Assembly: GCF_963678635.1 (NCBI RefSeq)
Contig: NC_087067.1
Span: forward strand, 46,858,001-46,922,000
Reading direction: 5' to 3'
Length of the DNA: 64,000 bases
DNA from: Symsagittifera roscoffensis
Lineage: Eukaryota > Xenacoelomorpha > Acoela > Convolutidae
Positions 14,208 through 24,432 of the stretch are shown piece after piece. Both the position numbers and the translations under genes were made by a program. The first letter of the stretch is position 1. Each line of letters begins with the position of its first letter. The notes under the pieces were generated by a model. The model was not told the DNA's origin and ran no database searches. It saw only the letters and a program-made list of their open reading frames with translations.

Positions 14208-16010
14208 TCAGTTGATTGCTTCATCGAGCTTTCTCCTGTACTTTGACATGGGTCCGTCTCCAGAATCTTCGAGAACTCGCTTGTTTAATCCTTTACTGCT
14301 AAATTTGAACTTATCGGACTTGTTGTCATAGCAGCAATATGTCTTGCTACACAAACATAGCATTTCTGTACATCTAAACTCTTCTTTAAAAAGTCCCGGC
14401 TCCCGCTTATCATGCTTTTTATGCGTACTGAAACACGTTCGAGGGAAGAAATTCGACTTTGCATCCGCCTTGAAAGACTCTGTGCAGTCATTTTTCGTCA
14501 TTTTTTTCCAAAGCAGCTCTCTTATCCGGTTTGATACAGTCGTATAAATTTTCTTCAGCAAGAGCTAAGTAAAGCGACTCTGTGTCCATCTCTAACTCTT
14601 CAAATTTATTCACATCACAGAACTTGTCAAAGAAGTTATAGTAGAGTTCCAACCTTCTCAGTTTCGCATACTGCAGTATGAAAAATCCAACGATGATGGG
14701 TTCTCTATGTCCAATGGTTGATTTCAACAACTCCACCTCATACAAGTCTTTTTCAAGTGTATTCAATTTTTTGAACAATGGGTCATTGATTGCCTTGTGA
14801 GTTTTTTCATCGTTCAGATATTTTGTGATTGTATGACTGGATATATCCATGATCTGATATCCATACGAAGAATTACCCAAAAACTTTATTGTTTCTGCTA
14901 CAACTCCTGACAAAGGGTTTTCATCTCCTCCTCTTCTTGTGTCAATCACTGAGTGAACGAAATTATTAAAGCATTTCCGAGGAGAATATTGAACAAAACG
15001 GTGAGTTTTGGTGCACTGCAATCCAAGTTCCATATAAAAGTTGAACAGAGGAGCTATAACTGTTCCATTTTCTAGCTTGAAACTAGATATCAGCATTCTC
15101 TGAGAATGTTTTAACTTTTCGTTCTCGATTGCATAGTTTTTCATGTATTCTCCAATATCGTTTCTCCCAACCTCAATGTTTTTGAAAATTGGAGGAAAAT
15201 TGGCAAATTTTGATTTTAGCTCATCTGGAACAACTAAGTCGCACTGAACGTAGTCAAAAAGAGATCCATCTTTTATTTTTGCTAGAAGGGAGTCTGTAGA
15301 AAGACGTCTTTTATAGGGAAAGTGAGCTCTGACGTGATTTTTGATCTTGTCATTGGTTTTGAAACTTTCCCACCAGTCACACTCCCACATTTCTTCCATT
15401 TTGTATCCTTTCTCTTTAATGTATTCTCGTCGCATATCATCCATCTCTTTCTTCTTGTTTCCTCGCTCAATATCCTGTTCTGTTAAGGAGGGACGAGCTT
15501 CTTGACAGGAACAGAAGTGGTAGTAACATCCCATTGCTTCAAATACTGTTTTACATTAAAACAGTCGATTTTTTTCTGTTTTCCAGATGTAAAAAAGCTC
15601 TCAATTATACATTCTGGTCTTGATTTTTGATAGAGAGACATGACCATATTCTCAAAGTTGTGAGTTTGATTATGTCTAGCCTTGAATTTCTGCATTTCAG
15701 TGTCAAACTCCCATCTCGTGTACAGTCATGTTGGCATATCTTGACACATTGAGAAAGGGTAAAGCTGGCTTGCATCAATTCCAACGATTGATTTAAAAAC
15801 GTTTGATGAATTTCTGATGTATGTTTCATCAACTACAGCTTTTCGAGTGAAAACAATGGAAGGTCCACCAGTCATGTCCTCTCTAGTTTTTTCACACAAG
15901 TCTTTATCACTTTCGCAAAATGGATAAAAATTGTAGTTTGTAGATTTGTGTAGACATATGTTTGCTAGATTTGGAAGTGTGCATCCAAGTTTCAACATAT
16001 CTATCCCCTA
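14208..16010 (-). pseudogene. family B DNA polymerase fragment (Polinton/Maverick-like), frameshifted
   Basis: The reading direction is 16010 to 14208. Consecutive frames together give the C-terminal half of a protein-primed-type DNA polymerase B: GIDASQLYPFSM (motif A, aspartate codon at 15774-15776), a GCYYHFCSC and EMWECDWW segment typical of the cnidarian/Polinton-like versions, KFLGNSSYG (motif B, about 14855-14890) and MDTESLYLAL (motif C, about 14564-14593, DTES instead of the usual DTDS). A C-terminal section KREPGLFKEEF...SKGLNK (14208-14510) lies in another frame. At least three frame breaks (near 15720, 15530 and 14500-14560) make it non-functional. The N-terminal exonuclease part is missing. 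It sits inside the old retroelement, in the opposite orientation, and its homology stops at about 16010 where retroelement sequence resumes. The family is assigned from motifs; the element type is inferred. Confidence 0.8.
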
Positions 16011-16029
16011 CGACACGGATCGAGCAGTT

Positions 16030-16745
16030 ATTTTAAAACTAACAGAACTGTTTTTATTGAAACCGATAATATTTAATTGACCTAGATAGGATTAACAAAA
16101 ATTTGACCACATTATTGATCACGCACTGCAAATTAATTAATTATTTGAATCATTTTTACTAAGTTTGATCATTTTTTACTCAGATTTCTAATTCCCAGAG
16201 AACGCGATATCCACTTCTCGCATAAATTAATGCTAAAAACAAAGCTCACTCACACTGATACTTACTAACGATTTATTAAACGAAACTCTACCACGCGAAG
16301 TCATTACCATCGTTACATGTGTATTCATTCCAAGCATACATCTTCCTACTTTCTTAACTTAACTTGCTGTTTTAAAACAACTAACCTCTACGATGACCTA
16401 GTCCACCCGATGAACGTTTTTATCCCTCAATTATAACTTACCCCTTGAAGACTCCCGCTCCATTATCATCTCGCGTGATTTCGTGCAACCTATCGAAAAA
16501 CCCCTTTCTGAAAACAATCACAATAATAATTTTAACCACAAGTTCTATTAACTCATACAAAATTCTTACCATGAATTCACAGCCACTTCTAAAGATGTCA
16601 ACACCATCCGCGCACTTGAATTTAATTGGCCTTTTTCACCACTTGAAAAACACAATTCACTTGCTCGCAAAGTTTTTATTGCAGCCACGTCCAATCGAAA
16701 CTGACTTCCCCAATGATGTTTTACGGGAACTCTATCCGCGCTAAC
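16030..16745 (+). pseudogene. remnant of the 601-aa protein C-terminus, old element
   Basis: Broken frames align with roughly the last 230 residues of the young 601-aa protein (24433-26238). Matching blocks are FDHII..AL near 16100, HSKHTSSYFLNLTCCFK...TNLY near 16335-16390, EFVQPIE-like DFVQPIE at about 16480, NFNHKFY, LIQNSYHEF and TIRALEFNWP near 16600. Stops and a frame change are present. The open frame reported at 16445-16744 is a different, accidental frame. The match starts within about 20 bp of the end of the DNA polymerase B homology. Confidence 0.75.
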
Positions 16746-18235
16746 TTTCAATATATGTTTCACTAACTAAATATTAATAATTCATGCACCGTTTTTCCGT
16801 TTTTCTTTGTGTATCCAACCAGTTTTTTTGGTTAGATTTCTTCAGTATTTTTTGAGAAAAATAAAAAAAATTAACATTGAAACCCTGTGAAATTTTTACA
16901 TCAAAAAAGCAAACTGTTTGTTGTAAGATTTCAAAAAGCAGTAAGGTAATACAATGACGCAGTAAAACTTCTATACAAAGTATTGATTTAATATTGAGTA
17001 GTGACTTAAGATAAGAGTTAACCTTTTTATGTGTGCTTTATTTTGTAAACTTCTCACTTTGCTAATTGACTCGCCCACATTTCAATCACTCTTTTCCACA
17101 ATTTTGCTTAACTCTCCACCACAATATTCAAGACTAAATGAACTTCAAATTTGACACACTAACTGATAACAAGCCAAACTCGTTTTATCACGTTTAAAAT
17201 TTTTCCTTAACCTGGTTGGCAGAAGAGAAGAATTAAAGTCAATTTTAAATAAGAAAACCGCTTACTACACCACCATACCAATAACATGTACAGGAAAGTC
17301 TTACCTTACTCAAACCGGATTCAAAACAATTTAAACCGGATAAAATAAATTTTTGAACTTCGATTCAAAGTTTTATTAAGACCACATGAAACGCTAATCA
17401 ACTGAAAGATAAAGAAGCCATAAACAATCCGTTTTTCAGAAAAAGACAAAAGCAAAAAAGTAAAAAGAAAAACACCTGATATAAAAAAAGAAAAAATTTT
17501 ACACAAGTAGGAACTCTTCTCAAAGAGGCACTCAAACTTTTTCTCCTCTGGCCTCTACCAGACATTGCTCGAGAACCCATGTACGAAAACCCCGACCCAA
17601 GTTTTTACTAGAGTATCTCTTTAGTGTGAGCAACTCTTTGAAACAACCGAGGTAATTAATATGCTTTTCCGAAAATAACTAGCACCGATCAATCAACTAA
17701 AACTAAATTTACTGAAAGATGCTGGTATATAAAAAGTAAAAAAATGATCAGAGCAAAAAAACGAGATCGACGCTCGAGATGAAGCCCGACGACTGGCAAA
17801 TCTGTTGATTTTGTTGCCGCACTGACAACACTCACAAGAAATGAAGTACAGAGCCAATATCGCAGCAAAGGTATCCATTGAACAACACAATGACCAACTC
17901 GATATTGAACTCAGAAATACGGACCCTTGTCACTTGGCGCTTCACTCAGAGAAGTCAAAACTTATCTCGCTATTTGATAAATATCTGAGAATGCATGTAG
18001 TCTTGATCTATATCGAAATCGGTACATTACTATATGAAACTGCAGCCTCGACACTATCTTTCAACTATCTATAATCCTCGTCAATCTCTACTTCAATCTC
18101 GACAATAAAAATTTCACTGAGACCGAGCAACGGCCACTCTTCTCAAAGAATCGAGTCAAAAGAAACTTAAATATACTCCATTCATCCTTCACTAGAAAAA
18201 CTTAAGACTGGAAACCTTTGTAAACCACGGATAGG
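16746..18235 (+). other. 3' UTR of the old element
   Basis: Non-coding, but alignable in order with the 3' UTR of the young element: an AAACCGGAT block near 17315-17340, a TCTTTAGTGTGAGCAACTCTT block near 17620 (young: TGTGAGTAACTCTTC), an AATGACCAACT block near 17888, and the CATCCTTC...GGAT sequence just before the LTR. This is conservation of untranslated sequence over a large evolutionary distance. Confidence 0.65.
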
Positions 18236-18432
18236 TGGAACCTGTTCAAAGCAAGTTTGTTGTGTATCCAATATACTTGATCTATTGAGACTAGAAAATA
18301 CAAGAGTAAAATTAGGATCGGTATGAGACTAAAAAGTTGCCCGAACCTACCCGGCCGAAACTAAAATGACTAACAGACGATGTACCATAACCGAAATCAC
18401 TCTATGAGAAAACCACACAGGACTTACGCTCA
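18236..18432 (+). repeat. 3' LTR of the old element, internally deleted
   Basis: It starts TGGAACCTG like the young LTR and ends TTACGCTCA. Shared blocks are GATCTATTGAG, TTAGGATCGGTATGAGACTA, CCCGGCCGAAA, ACAGACGATGTACC and ATCACTCTATGAG. It is 197 bp against 408 bp in the young LTR, mainly through loss of the U3 part. Confidence 0.8.
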
Positions 18433-19014
18433 GTAAGTTAAAAAACTACAAAAAACTGATCTTCTCAAAACCTATCAATAGAGAAAGGGTGTTGTTCATC
18501 TCAACGGGTATTTCACTGTCCTAGAGTAGTTCAGTCATAAAAATTGGTCGTCGAGATACTTCCAAGCAAAATTTATTCTGTCGCCATAAATTTGTTTTGC
18601 TTGCTTTTTTTTTCAGTTCGTTTTTCAGATTTCGGTTCATCAACCTTAAATCTGAAATCCATGTTTTAGTCCACTTTTTTAATCATTTTTAAAGAAATTA
18701 GACAGCAGCAAATGCCATGTTTCAGAGTTATTTATCAACAAAGTTTGCATGAGTTACCGAGGATGGAGAACAGTTTACGCTACTTGCACAGCGATTGGCT
18801 TTTATTGTAGAGTTACGGTTTCGTGAAAAAAAAACTAAACTCAAAAACCAACCGCTAAGTTTTGAATACATGTACCTTAGTTCTTAAAACTAAAACTTGA
18901 TAAATTTTATTAGTTTTACCACAAATTTGATATTCTGATTTTGTAGCATATGGGACACAAAAACATTGTTCTTATGAAAATTATTCTGAGAGTAATTGTC
19001 GATTTTTTTAAAGT
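18433..19014. other. intergenic, nothing recognised
   Basis: AT-rich spacer between the old element and the first copy of the AT-rich hairpin repeat family. No gene was seen. Confidence 0.4.
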
Positions 19015-19410
19015 TCGAGATTGATTTGGAAAACCATCCCCCCACGCGGCATATAATGTAGAAAGTGATAAATTTCGCTCCTAGTAACAAATCAATTGTG
19101 GTAAAGAAACTTACTTCAGCTAATTCGAAACGACTTTTAAACGGGATTAAATCTCCGCTTACGCGTTAATAGCGCGAGAAATATCGCGCATTAATTTTCC
19201 CAAATTGACAATTTTTTAATTAATTTGGAACGCATTGATCACAGTTGAAATATTCTTTTAAATTTAAGCTCAGGACAACATTATCTTTTGAATGATTTAA
19301 AAAAATTCCGTCAAAAATGGCTAGTTAACAGGCGAAATTTGGCTGTAGAAAAAAACCACCCCGAGCACAAATATTCCGTTTTTTGTATCGAAAGTTGGAA
19401 CAATGACAAT
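19015..19410 (+). repeat. copy of the ~0.5-kb AT-rich repeat family
   Basis: It matches the family abundant at 42.8-64 kb: CATCCCCCCACGCGGCATAT, ACAAATCAATT, GATTAAATCTCCGCTTACGCG, TTAATAGCGCGA, TTTAAGCTCAGGACAAC, AAAATGGCTAGTTAAC and CACCCCGAGCACAAATATTCC in the same order. The leading hairpin part is not present. Confidence 0.8.
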
Positions 19411-19727
19411 TCCTATTGCAATAGTTAGTCAAATAAAATCCAGAGGGTTGCGACGTCGACAGCAGAAGCGGAAGTTAACGAATAGGTAGCAGCAAGACAG
19501 CTTCAGCATGTATCGATATTGTTAGTAGAGTAAATTTTTTTCCGTCGGAGTGCATGTGGACGATCAAGCCTGTATTGCACTGACCAAACAGACAACTCAC
19601 CAAGAAAAACAAACAACAAGAAGATTTGTTTTTTTTTCATATTTTCATCATTTTATCCCCTAACACGCAGCGTAAGATACTAAGGCTGTGCTGAACGTCT
19701 CGTTTTGTAATAGTAGGATTAAATTGC

Positions 19728-20040
19728 TGGCCTCAATTTAATTTGGAACGCATTAACTTGCTTCTTACGCGTGTTACAAGTACGCAAAATATTGCAATTT
19801 AATTATCCCAAACTAGCCAAATTATCAATTTTTTAACGCCCGAACTTTACGAATAATGATCACAGGTAAAATATCTTTTTGATTTTTAGCTAGGGAAAAC
19901 AATATCTCTCAGAACGTATGGTAAAATTCCGTCAAAAACGCTTAGTTACAAATCAAAAAATGACTGAATAAAAAAAATCACACCAAGATAGATATTCCTC
20001 ACATTCTACGATAGTCAGAACAATGAAGTTAGGGACTCTA
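19728..20040 (+). repeat. diverged copy of the ~0.5-kb AT-rich repeat family
   Basis: A more diverged copy. It shares GGAACGCATT, TTACGCGT, a TTAATTATCCCAAACTAGCC block, GATCACAGGTAAAATAT, TCCGTCAAAAA and a GATATTCCTCAC end. Confidence 0.6.
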
Positions 20041-20265
20041 GGATAATCTATGATACTAAGTTTTGAACATGGAAAATTTTTCATTAGAAAATTAAATTAT
20101 TTGATAATAGTTTTCTTGTATTAGGTTTTTTTTTTGTTTTTTGCTCAATATACTTTGTTTTGCTCTGAACATACATCCAATTTCCGTTGTGCACACGGGC
20201 CATAATTTTAGTTCAATGATTAGACTACCGGGTTGACCAAAATTGCTAAACATACAATTTTCATA

Positions 20266-20409
20266 TATGGAAAAATGCTAGTCATACACTTTTCATGCAA
20301 CTTCTTAAGTACAGAAAATTGCATGAAAGGTCTTTCATAAAATCTTTTTTCAAATATTCAAGTAGTAATTTTTCATATACGGAAAACGTATGACTAGCAT
20401 TTTTCCATA
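20266..20409. repeat. nested inverted repeat (foldback)
   Basis: The outer arms at 20266-20287 and 20388-20409 are perfect 22-nt inverted repeats (TGCTAGTCATAC against GTATGACTAGCA at their cores). Inside them TTTTCATGCAA near 20291 pairs with TTGCATGAAAG near 20330. No ORF was seen. Probably a small non-autonomous foldback element. Confidence 0.75.
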
Positions 20410-20873
20410 AACCAAATTAAATTATTGACTTTTTTCATTTCAATTTCTGAAATGTTTGACCGTCTCCTGTTAAAAATGCATTGGAAATTGCCTGAAATGT
20501 CTTAAATCTGTCTTAGACAAATAATATAAGGATAGTATCAAACTTCTAAATTTTGGCAAAAAGTTTCAACGATGATAGAAAAGTTATTTTAAGAATTTGA
20601 GTTTTCAATTTATTAGACCTTGATCAAGGCATATATAAACATACCATACAAAAAAGTTGGAGTTTGTAGCCTTTTTGAAAAAAAAATATCAACCGAAAAG
20701 GAAAAATCCAATATTAGTGTATCCAGGACTACGTTATGCCCACAAAAAAAATATTTTTGAAAAAAGTTAGTTTGAGTACAAAAATGGATTTGCGGTTGAA
20801 AAAAAAAATAAAAAATTTGGGGAAATTTCAAACTTACTTGGAAAAAGTTTTGTTGTCGGCCTCAAAAAAAAAA

Positions 20874-20905
20874 GCTAATCATACAATGGAAATGGTATGA
20901 TTAGC
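20874..20905. repeat. perfect 11-bp hairpin
   Basis: Arms GCTAATCATAC (20874-20884) and GTATGATTAGC (20895-20905) flank a 10-nt loop. The arm sequence is related to the foldback arm 600 bp to the left (both carry a GCTA-TCATAC core), and another ATGATTAGCATTTTT lies near 21074. Confidence 0.7.
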
Positions 20906-21260
20906 AATTTTTTGACAACTTTTCTCGAAAACTTTTTCTTATTTACTACAACTAAGTACACAAACTTTATGCCAAAACCAGAAAAAAATCTTCAAAAATT
21001 CGAGACACCCATTCCACAAAAATTATGAAATTTGATGAGTAGTATTTTTTCATAGACTTTGTTTAAGAAACTTTATGATTAGCATTTTTAATCCTTGGAG
21101 GTCAATCCAAGGAGGTATCGCAATTAGTTTGTGTATTTCCAGCTAGTCGCTACCGAAATTTGGTACTTCTATGCTTTTCAAACCGAAGAGTTGAAAACGT
21201 TTTCCACAACCGGCTGAACTTAAAGTTAACCGCGACCGGATTACCGAAAAAAATTAAATC

Positions 21261-22360
21261 ATGAATAGCATCACTGAAGACATGTTAATCACGGCCGGCG
21301 CGACTTTCTTGACATTTTTTTGCTACCAATTTTCAATTTTATTGATAGGCCAGCCATCTAAGTTTTTACTGTACATCTTGGCACACGTTTTTCTTTATAT
21401 TAAAAATTTGATTCTCAAAAAGTTCAATTTTTGTATATTTTTTTCTTTCTTTTTTTAAACTTCATGCTTTCTCTATGTAACAACAACCAAATATCCAAAA
21501 AAGAGTAATCTTTTATCCCTAATATCGCTTCACGAAATTTTGGTTGAGGTCATAGCTTCTCTAAGCCTCCAGCTTCTTTCTAGCTTTCGACCATGGTTAC
21601 ATCCAGAGTATCGCGAATCATAATTAACTATACCGTGAGTTCTTTTCAAGCTAAACCGTGGGTAATTCCAAGTCTATGACGCGGTTAGTTTCTAAAATAC
21701 TCTGACTAACTTGCAGATTATTGCAACTATTTCAGATATGTCCAGGACTAAAATAGTTTTGATATGCTTCTACCGCGTGTCAGGTAATAATCGACCTTTC
21801 TTGACTGAAATTTGATACTTTTGTCCGTGTTCGATGCATGTTTCGAGTTGGTGCTCGATCAAAAATCCCTGACATTTCTTTCCTGGTCAAGCACCGACAT
21901 TTTGATAGTTTTTGAAAGTCGAAAGATTAATTGAGCACTTCGACCCGAATAGCCAGAAACCTCAACTTGGTAATAAACTCTTAAATTTAGCTAGGCTTTA
22001 TCTACTTTAAAATTTTCGCTTTCCAAATTATAGCTCGATTTGAGCCCGTAAACTTATGACTGCTTCGCAGACATCACAACTACTTAGCAACAGCATCACA
22101 CTCAATCACGGTTTTTATAAAAACAACTACTCTTTTTTCTTTTTTCATCAGAAAACTATTCGATACTTAAAGTTCGGCTTATGAAAGACACAGAGAAGTT
22201 TATTTTGTAATTGATCGTTTTTTACAAACCATTGTATCTGCAATTGAAATGAACGGAGAAAAAATAACTGCCGAAATTATCAGAGAAGTTGAGACTTTTT
22301 ATTTAGCAGCCAATATTCTATATGCCTACAAATTTTATGGATTTTTACATGGAGGCAAGT
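21261..22360 (+). other. possible host gene fragments, unidentified
   Basis: Two stretches look slightly more coding-like than their surroundings. One is 65 codons from an ATG at 21261 with hydrophobic segments. The other is an open stretch around 22165-22370 (containing MNGEKITAEIIREVETFYLA) that ends at TAA a few tens of bases before the young element; it contains an AG|GCAAGT that could be a GC-type donor. Frame and splice signals are not consistent enough to build a gene, and I do not recognise a family. If real, the young element may have landed in an intron or at the end of this gene. Confidence 0.2.
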
Positions 22361-22400
22361 TTTTGTAATACCCGATCAAAGTAATTTTTGTTTCCTTAAC

Positions 22401-22404
22401 TGAC
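22401..22404. repeat. target-site duplication, left
   Basis: TGAC directly before the LTR; the same TGAC follows the other LTR at 41328-41331. A 4-bp duplication fits integrase-mediated insertion. Confidence 0.85.
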
Positions 22405-22812
22405 TGAGTTAGGACCGAAGTGTAACTCATAGAGTAATTTCGGATAGGGTACACCGTCTGCTCGTCACGCTATCTTATTTTCGGCCGGATAGATTCGTGC
22501 AACTTCTTAGTCTAATACCGATCCTAATCTTACTCTTATACTATCTAGTCTCAGGTTGTTTAACTAGTCTCTGCTAGGCTCAATAGATCTAGGGTATACT
22601 GGTTTATTGCGGCTGCTGAAGTGCTCGGGAGAGTCCAACTAATTTCTAAGTTAAATTCAAATCTCTCTGGTGCTGAAATTACAAGTAACTTCAGCACTTA
22701 CAAATAAGTGGGTTGTTAGTTAGATGGATCATGATTGGTTAATATTAAATACTTTACATTGGTACAACATTTAATTTATCCAATCATAAAATGTAGTTTA
22801 GATCAGGTTCCA
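22405..22812 (-). repeat. 3' LTR (408 bp)
   Basis: It reads TGGAACC...ACTCA on the - strand and matches 40920-41327 base for base as far as I can compare. It contains a conserved stem-loop (arms 22670-22677 and 22690-22697, GTGCTGAA/TTCAGCAC) and an AATAAA followed by a TATACC block, plausible processing and promoter signals. The sequence immediately upstream (AAACCCGGATGGG) is only partly purine, so no classical polypurine tract is visible. Confidence 0.95.
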
Positions 22813-24432
22813 CCCATCCGGGTTTTACAGAGTTTTTTAGAATAGTTCTTCTGCAATTCGAAGGATGGATGATGGACGTTTGTTTTTGGCGAACATCATA
22901 ATTTTCTTCCGTTTCCTCTTTTGTTAGGGAAGTTCCAGGAAGCTGGAGTTAGAGACATAAGACGTTGTGTCTTCTAGTGACAACGACTACGTCTTTGCAA
23001 CAAACTCAAATCTGATTTCAGAATGGTTTGCTATGTCAGGTTTTTCTGTTCTGCGTGGAGAACTTCTTTTGTGTATGATCTAGTTTGGGAATGGCGTGGA
23101 GATTGTGCGTGGAGGGGATGCCTGGTTACTCGGATCTGTACGTATACTTGAACATCGAGGTGGTCATTGGTCTAGTTCAATGAAGTCCTTTTCTGCGAGG
23201 TCAAGTCGTACTCTAAATCCTTTGAGTTGTGATTGTGAGCGGCATATCGATTGTAGTTGGTCATTCTCTCTCGAGTGTAGTGGGGTCGTCTTGTCTTTTG
23301 ATGTTCGTCCTTGGTGTTGTATTCTGATCTATATATTGCATCATGTGATTTTACATTTTATAAAACTTTTATTAGTTTAATATTTTTTAATAATGATTTT
23401 AGTTAGTTGTTTTCACAAAAGCTTTTTGTTTTAGTTCGGTTATTTTGAAGAGTTACTCACACTTGAGTAGCTCTTATTAAAAATAGTGGTGTGGTCACAA
23501 AGCGTGGATGTAGCGCGGTGGGTTAGGCCGGCTATAGAGCATGCTCAGGACGTCCTTCCTGGTGGGTTAGGCCAGGAGTGGGAGTATGATTTCATGCGGT
23601 TTTTGTGAGGGGTCCTGTTATGTGACAACGTTTTATGTTGGGTTTGTTGTGGTCTTACTTATGTTTTGTTGGTTGTGTCCTTTTTTCAAAAATCAAATTG
23701 TTTGTGGTATGGGTTTGTCTTTCGACTTTTTTGTGTTTTATTATTTCTTTCTTAGACTTTATAATAGTCTTCAAAAGAATAAATTATCCAGTTTTAAACT
23801 GGGTTAATCCGGTTTGGGTACCTTTGGTTTCCTTTTCTAAGTCATGCTGTTATTCTATGATTTGTGGTATTTAGTAAGCTGCGTTGGTTAGTTTTGTTTA
23901 GTATATGATTCCTTTCCAACCGGGTTAAAGGAAAGTTTGAAACATGTTATTATATGTTAGAGTTGTTGAGTGTGAAAACTTGAAACTGAAATTCATTATT
24001 TTAAACAATTCTTCGTGGGCGAGCTGTGCGAGTGTGGATAGAATTTCTGTGCGAATAAATGAGAATATCAAAAGGTTAGTACTGCATTTGCATTTATTTA
24101 ATTTACTACATAGAATTTAGAAATTTACTGCTAGTCATGGGGGAATATTAAGATACAAATTTTCATCATAATTAGATTTACTGCTTGTGGGGGAAAATTT
24201 TAGAAATGAATTTACTGCATTGGTATTAAATTTATAAATTTATAAGTGTAAGAGATTAATAGAATTTTTGAAATCTGTTTGATGAAATTTGCGATTTTTA
24301 TTTGTCTTTTGTGGTTTTTGTAGGTGATCGTCGGATGAAGGCTAAAAATCTAAAGAAAACATGAATAAAGTATGGTGAGTTTTTTTAATATTTTAATTAG
24401 TTAGTAATATTCATTTAATTCATACTTACCTG
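22813..24432 (-). other. 3' UTR of the young element
   Basis: About 1.6 kb between the last ORF and the 3' LTR with no long ORF on the element strand. It is partly conserved in the old element (see 16746-18235). A small inverted repeat (CCAGTTTTAAACTGG, near 23788-23802) lies within it. Short + strand frames here (23096-23380, 23586-23807, 23635-23874) lie antisense to the element and are not supported as genes. Confidence 0.7.

Larger units (their letters stand above)
2328..18432 (+). mobile_element. old, degraded Ty3/gypsy-like LTR element carrying a foreign insert
   Basis: This is a decayed relative of the young element at 22405-41327, in the opposite orientation. Collinear matches run in order: LTR and primer site, leader, ORF1 (from 7178), gag (from about 7610), CCHC region (about 9970-10035), protease (about 11030-11080), RT (about 12130-12820), RNase H and the start of the integrase linker (to about 13425), the C-terminal part of the 601-aa protein (about 16030-16745), the 3' UTR and the 3' LTR. 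All coding parts carry many stops and frameshifts. About 8 kb (integrase, small membrane ORFs, envelope, N-terminus of the 601-aa protein) is absent and replaced by a - strand DNA polymerase B fragment. The three-fold repeat of its 5' end makes it structurally unusual. The identification rests on protein-level similarity read by eye. Confidence 0.85.

Noticed and set aside
14208-16010. Functional polymerase gene or bacterial or phage contamination
   Set aside because: Several frame breaks, AT-rich eukaryotic flanks and embedding inside a retroelement argue for an old genomic copy.
16445-16744. 99-codon + strand frame
   Set aside because: Out of frame with most of the readable match to the 601-aa protein; a by-product of the decayed gene.
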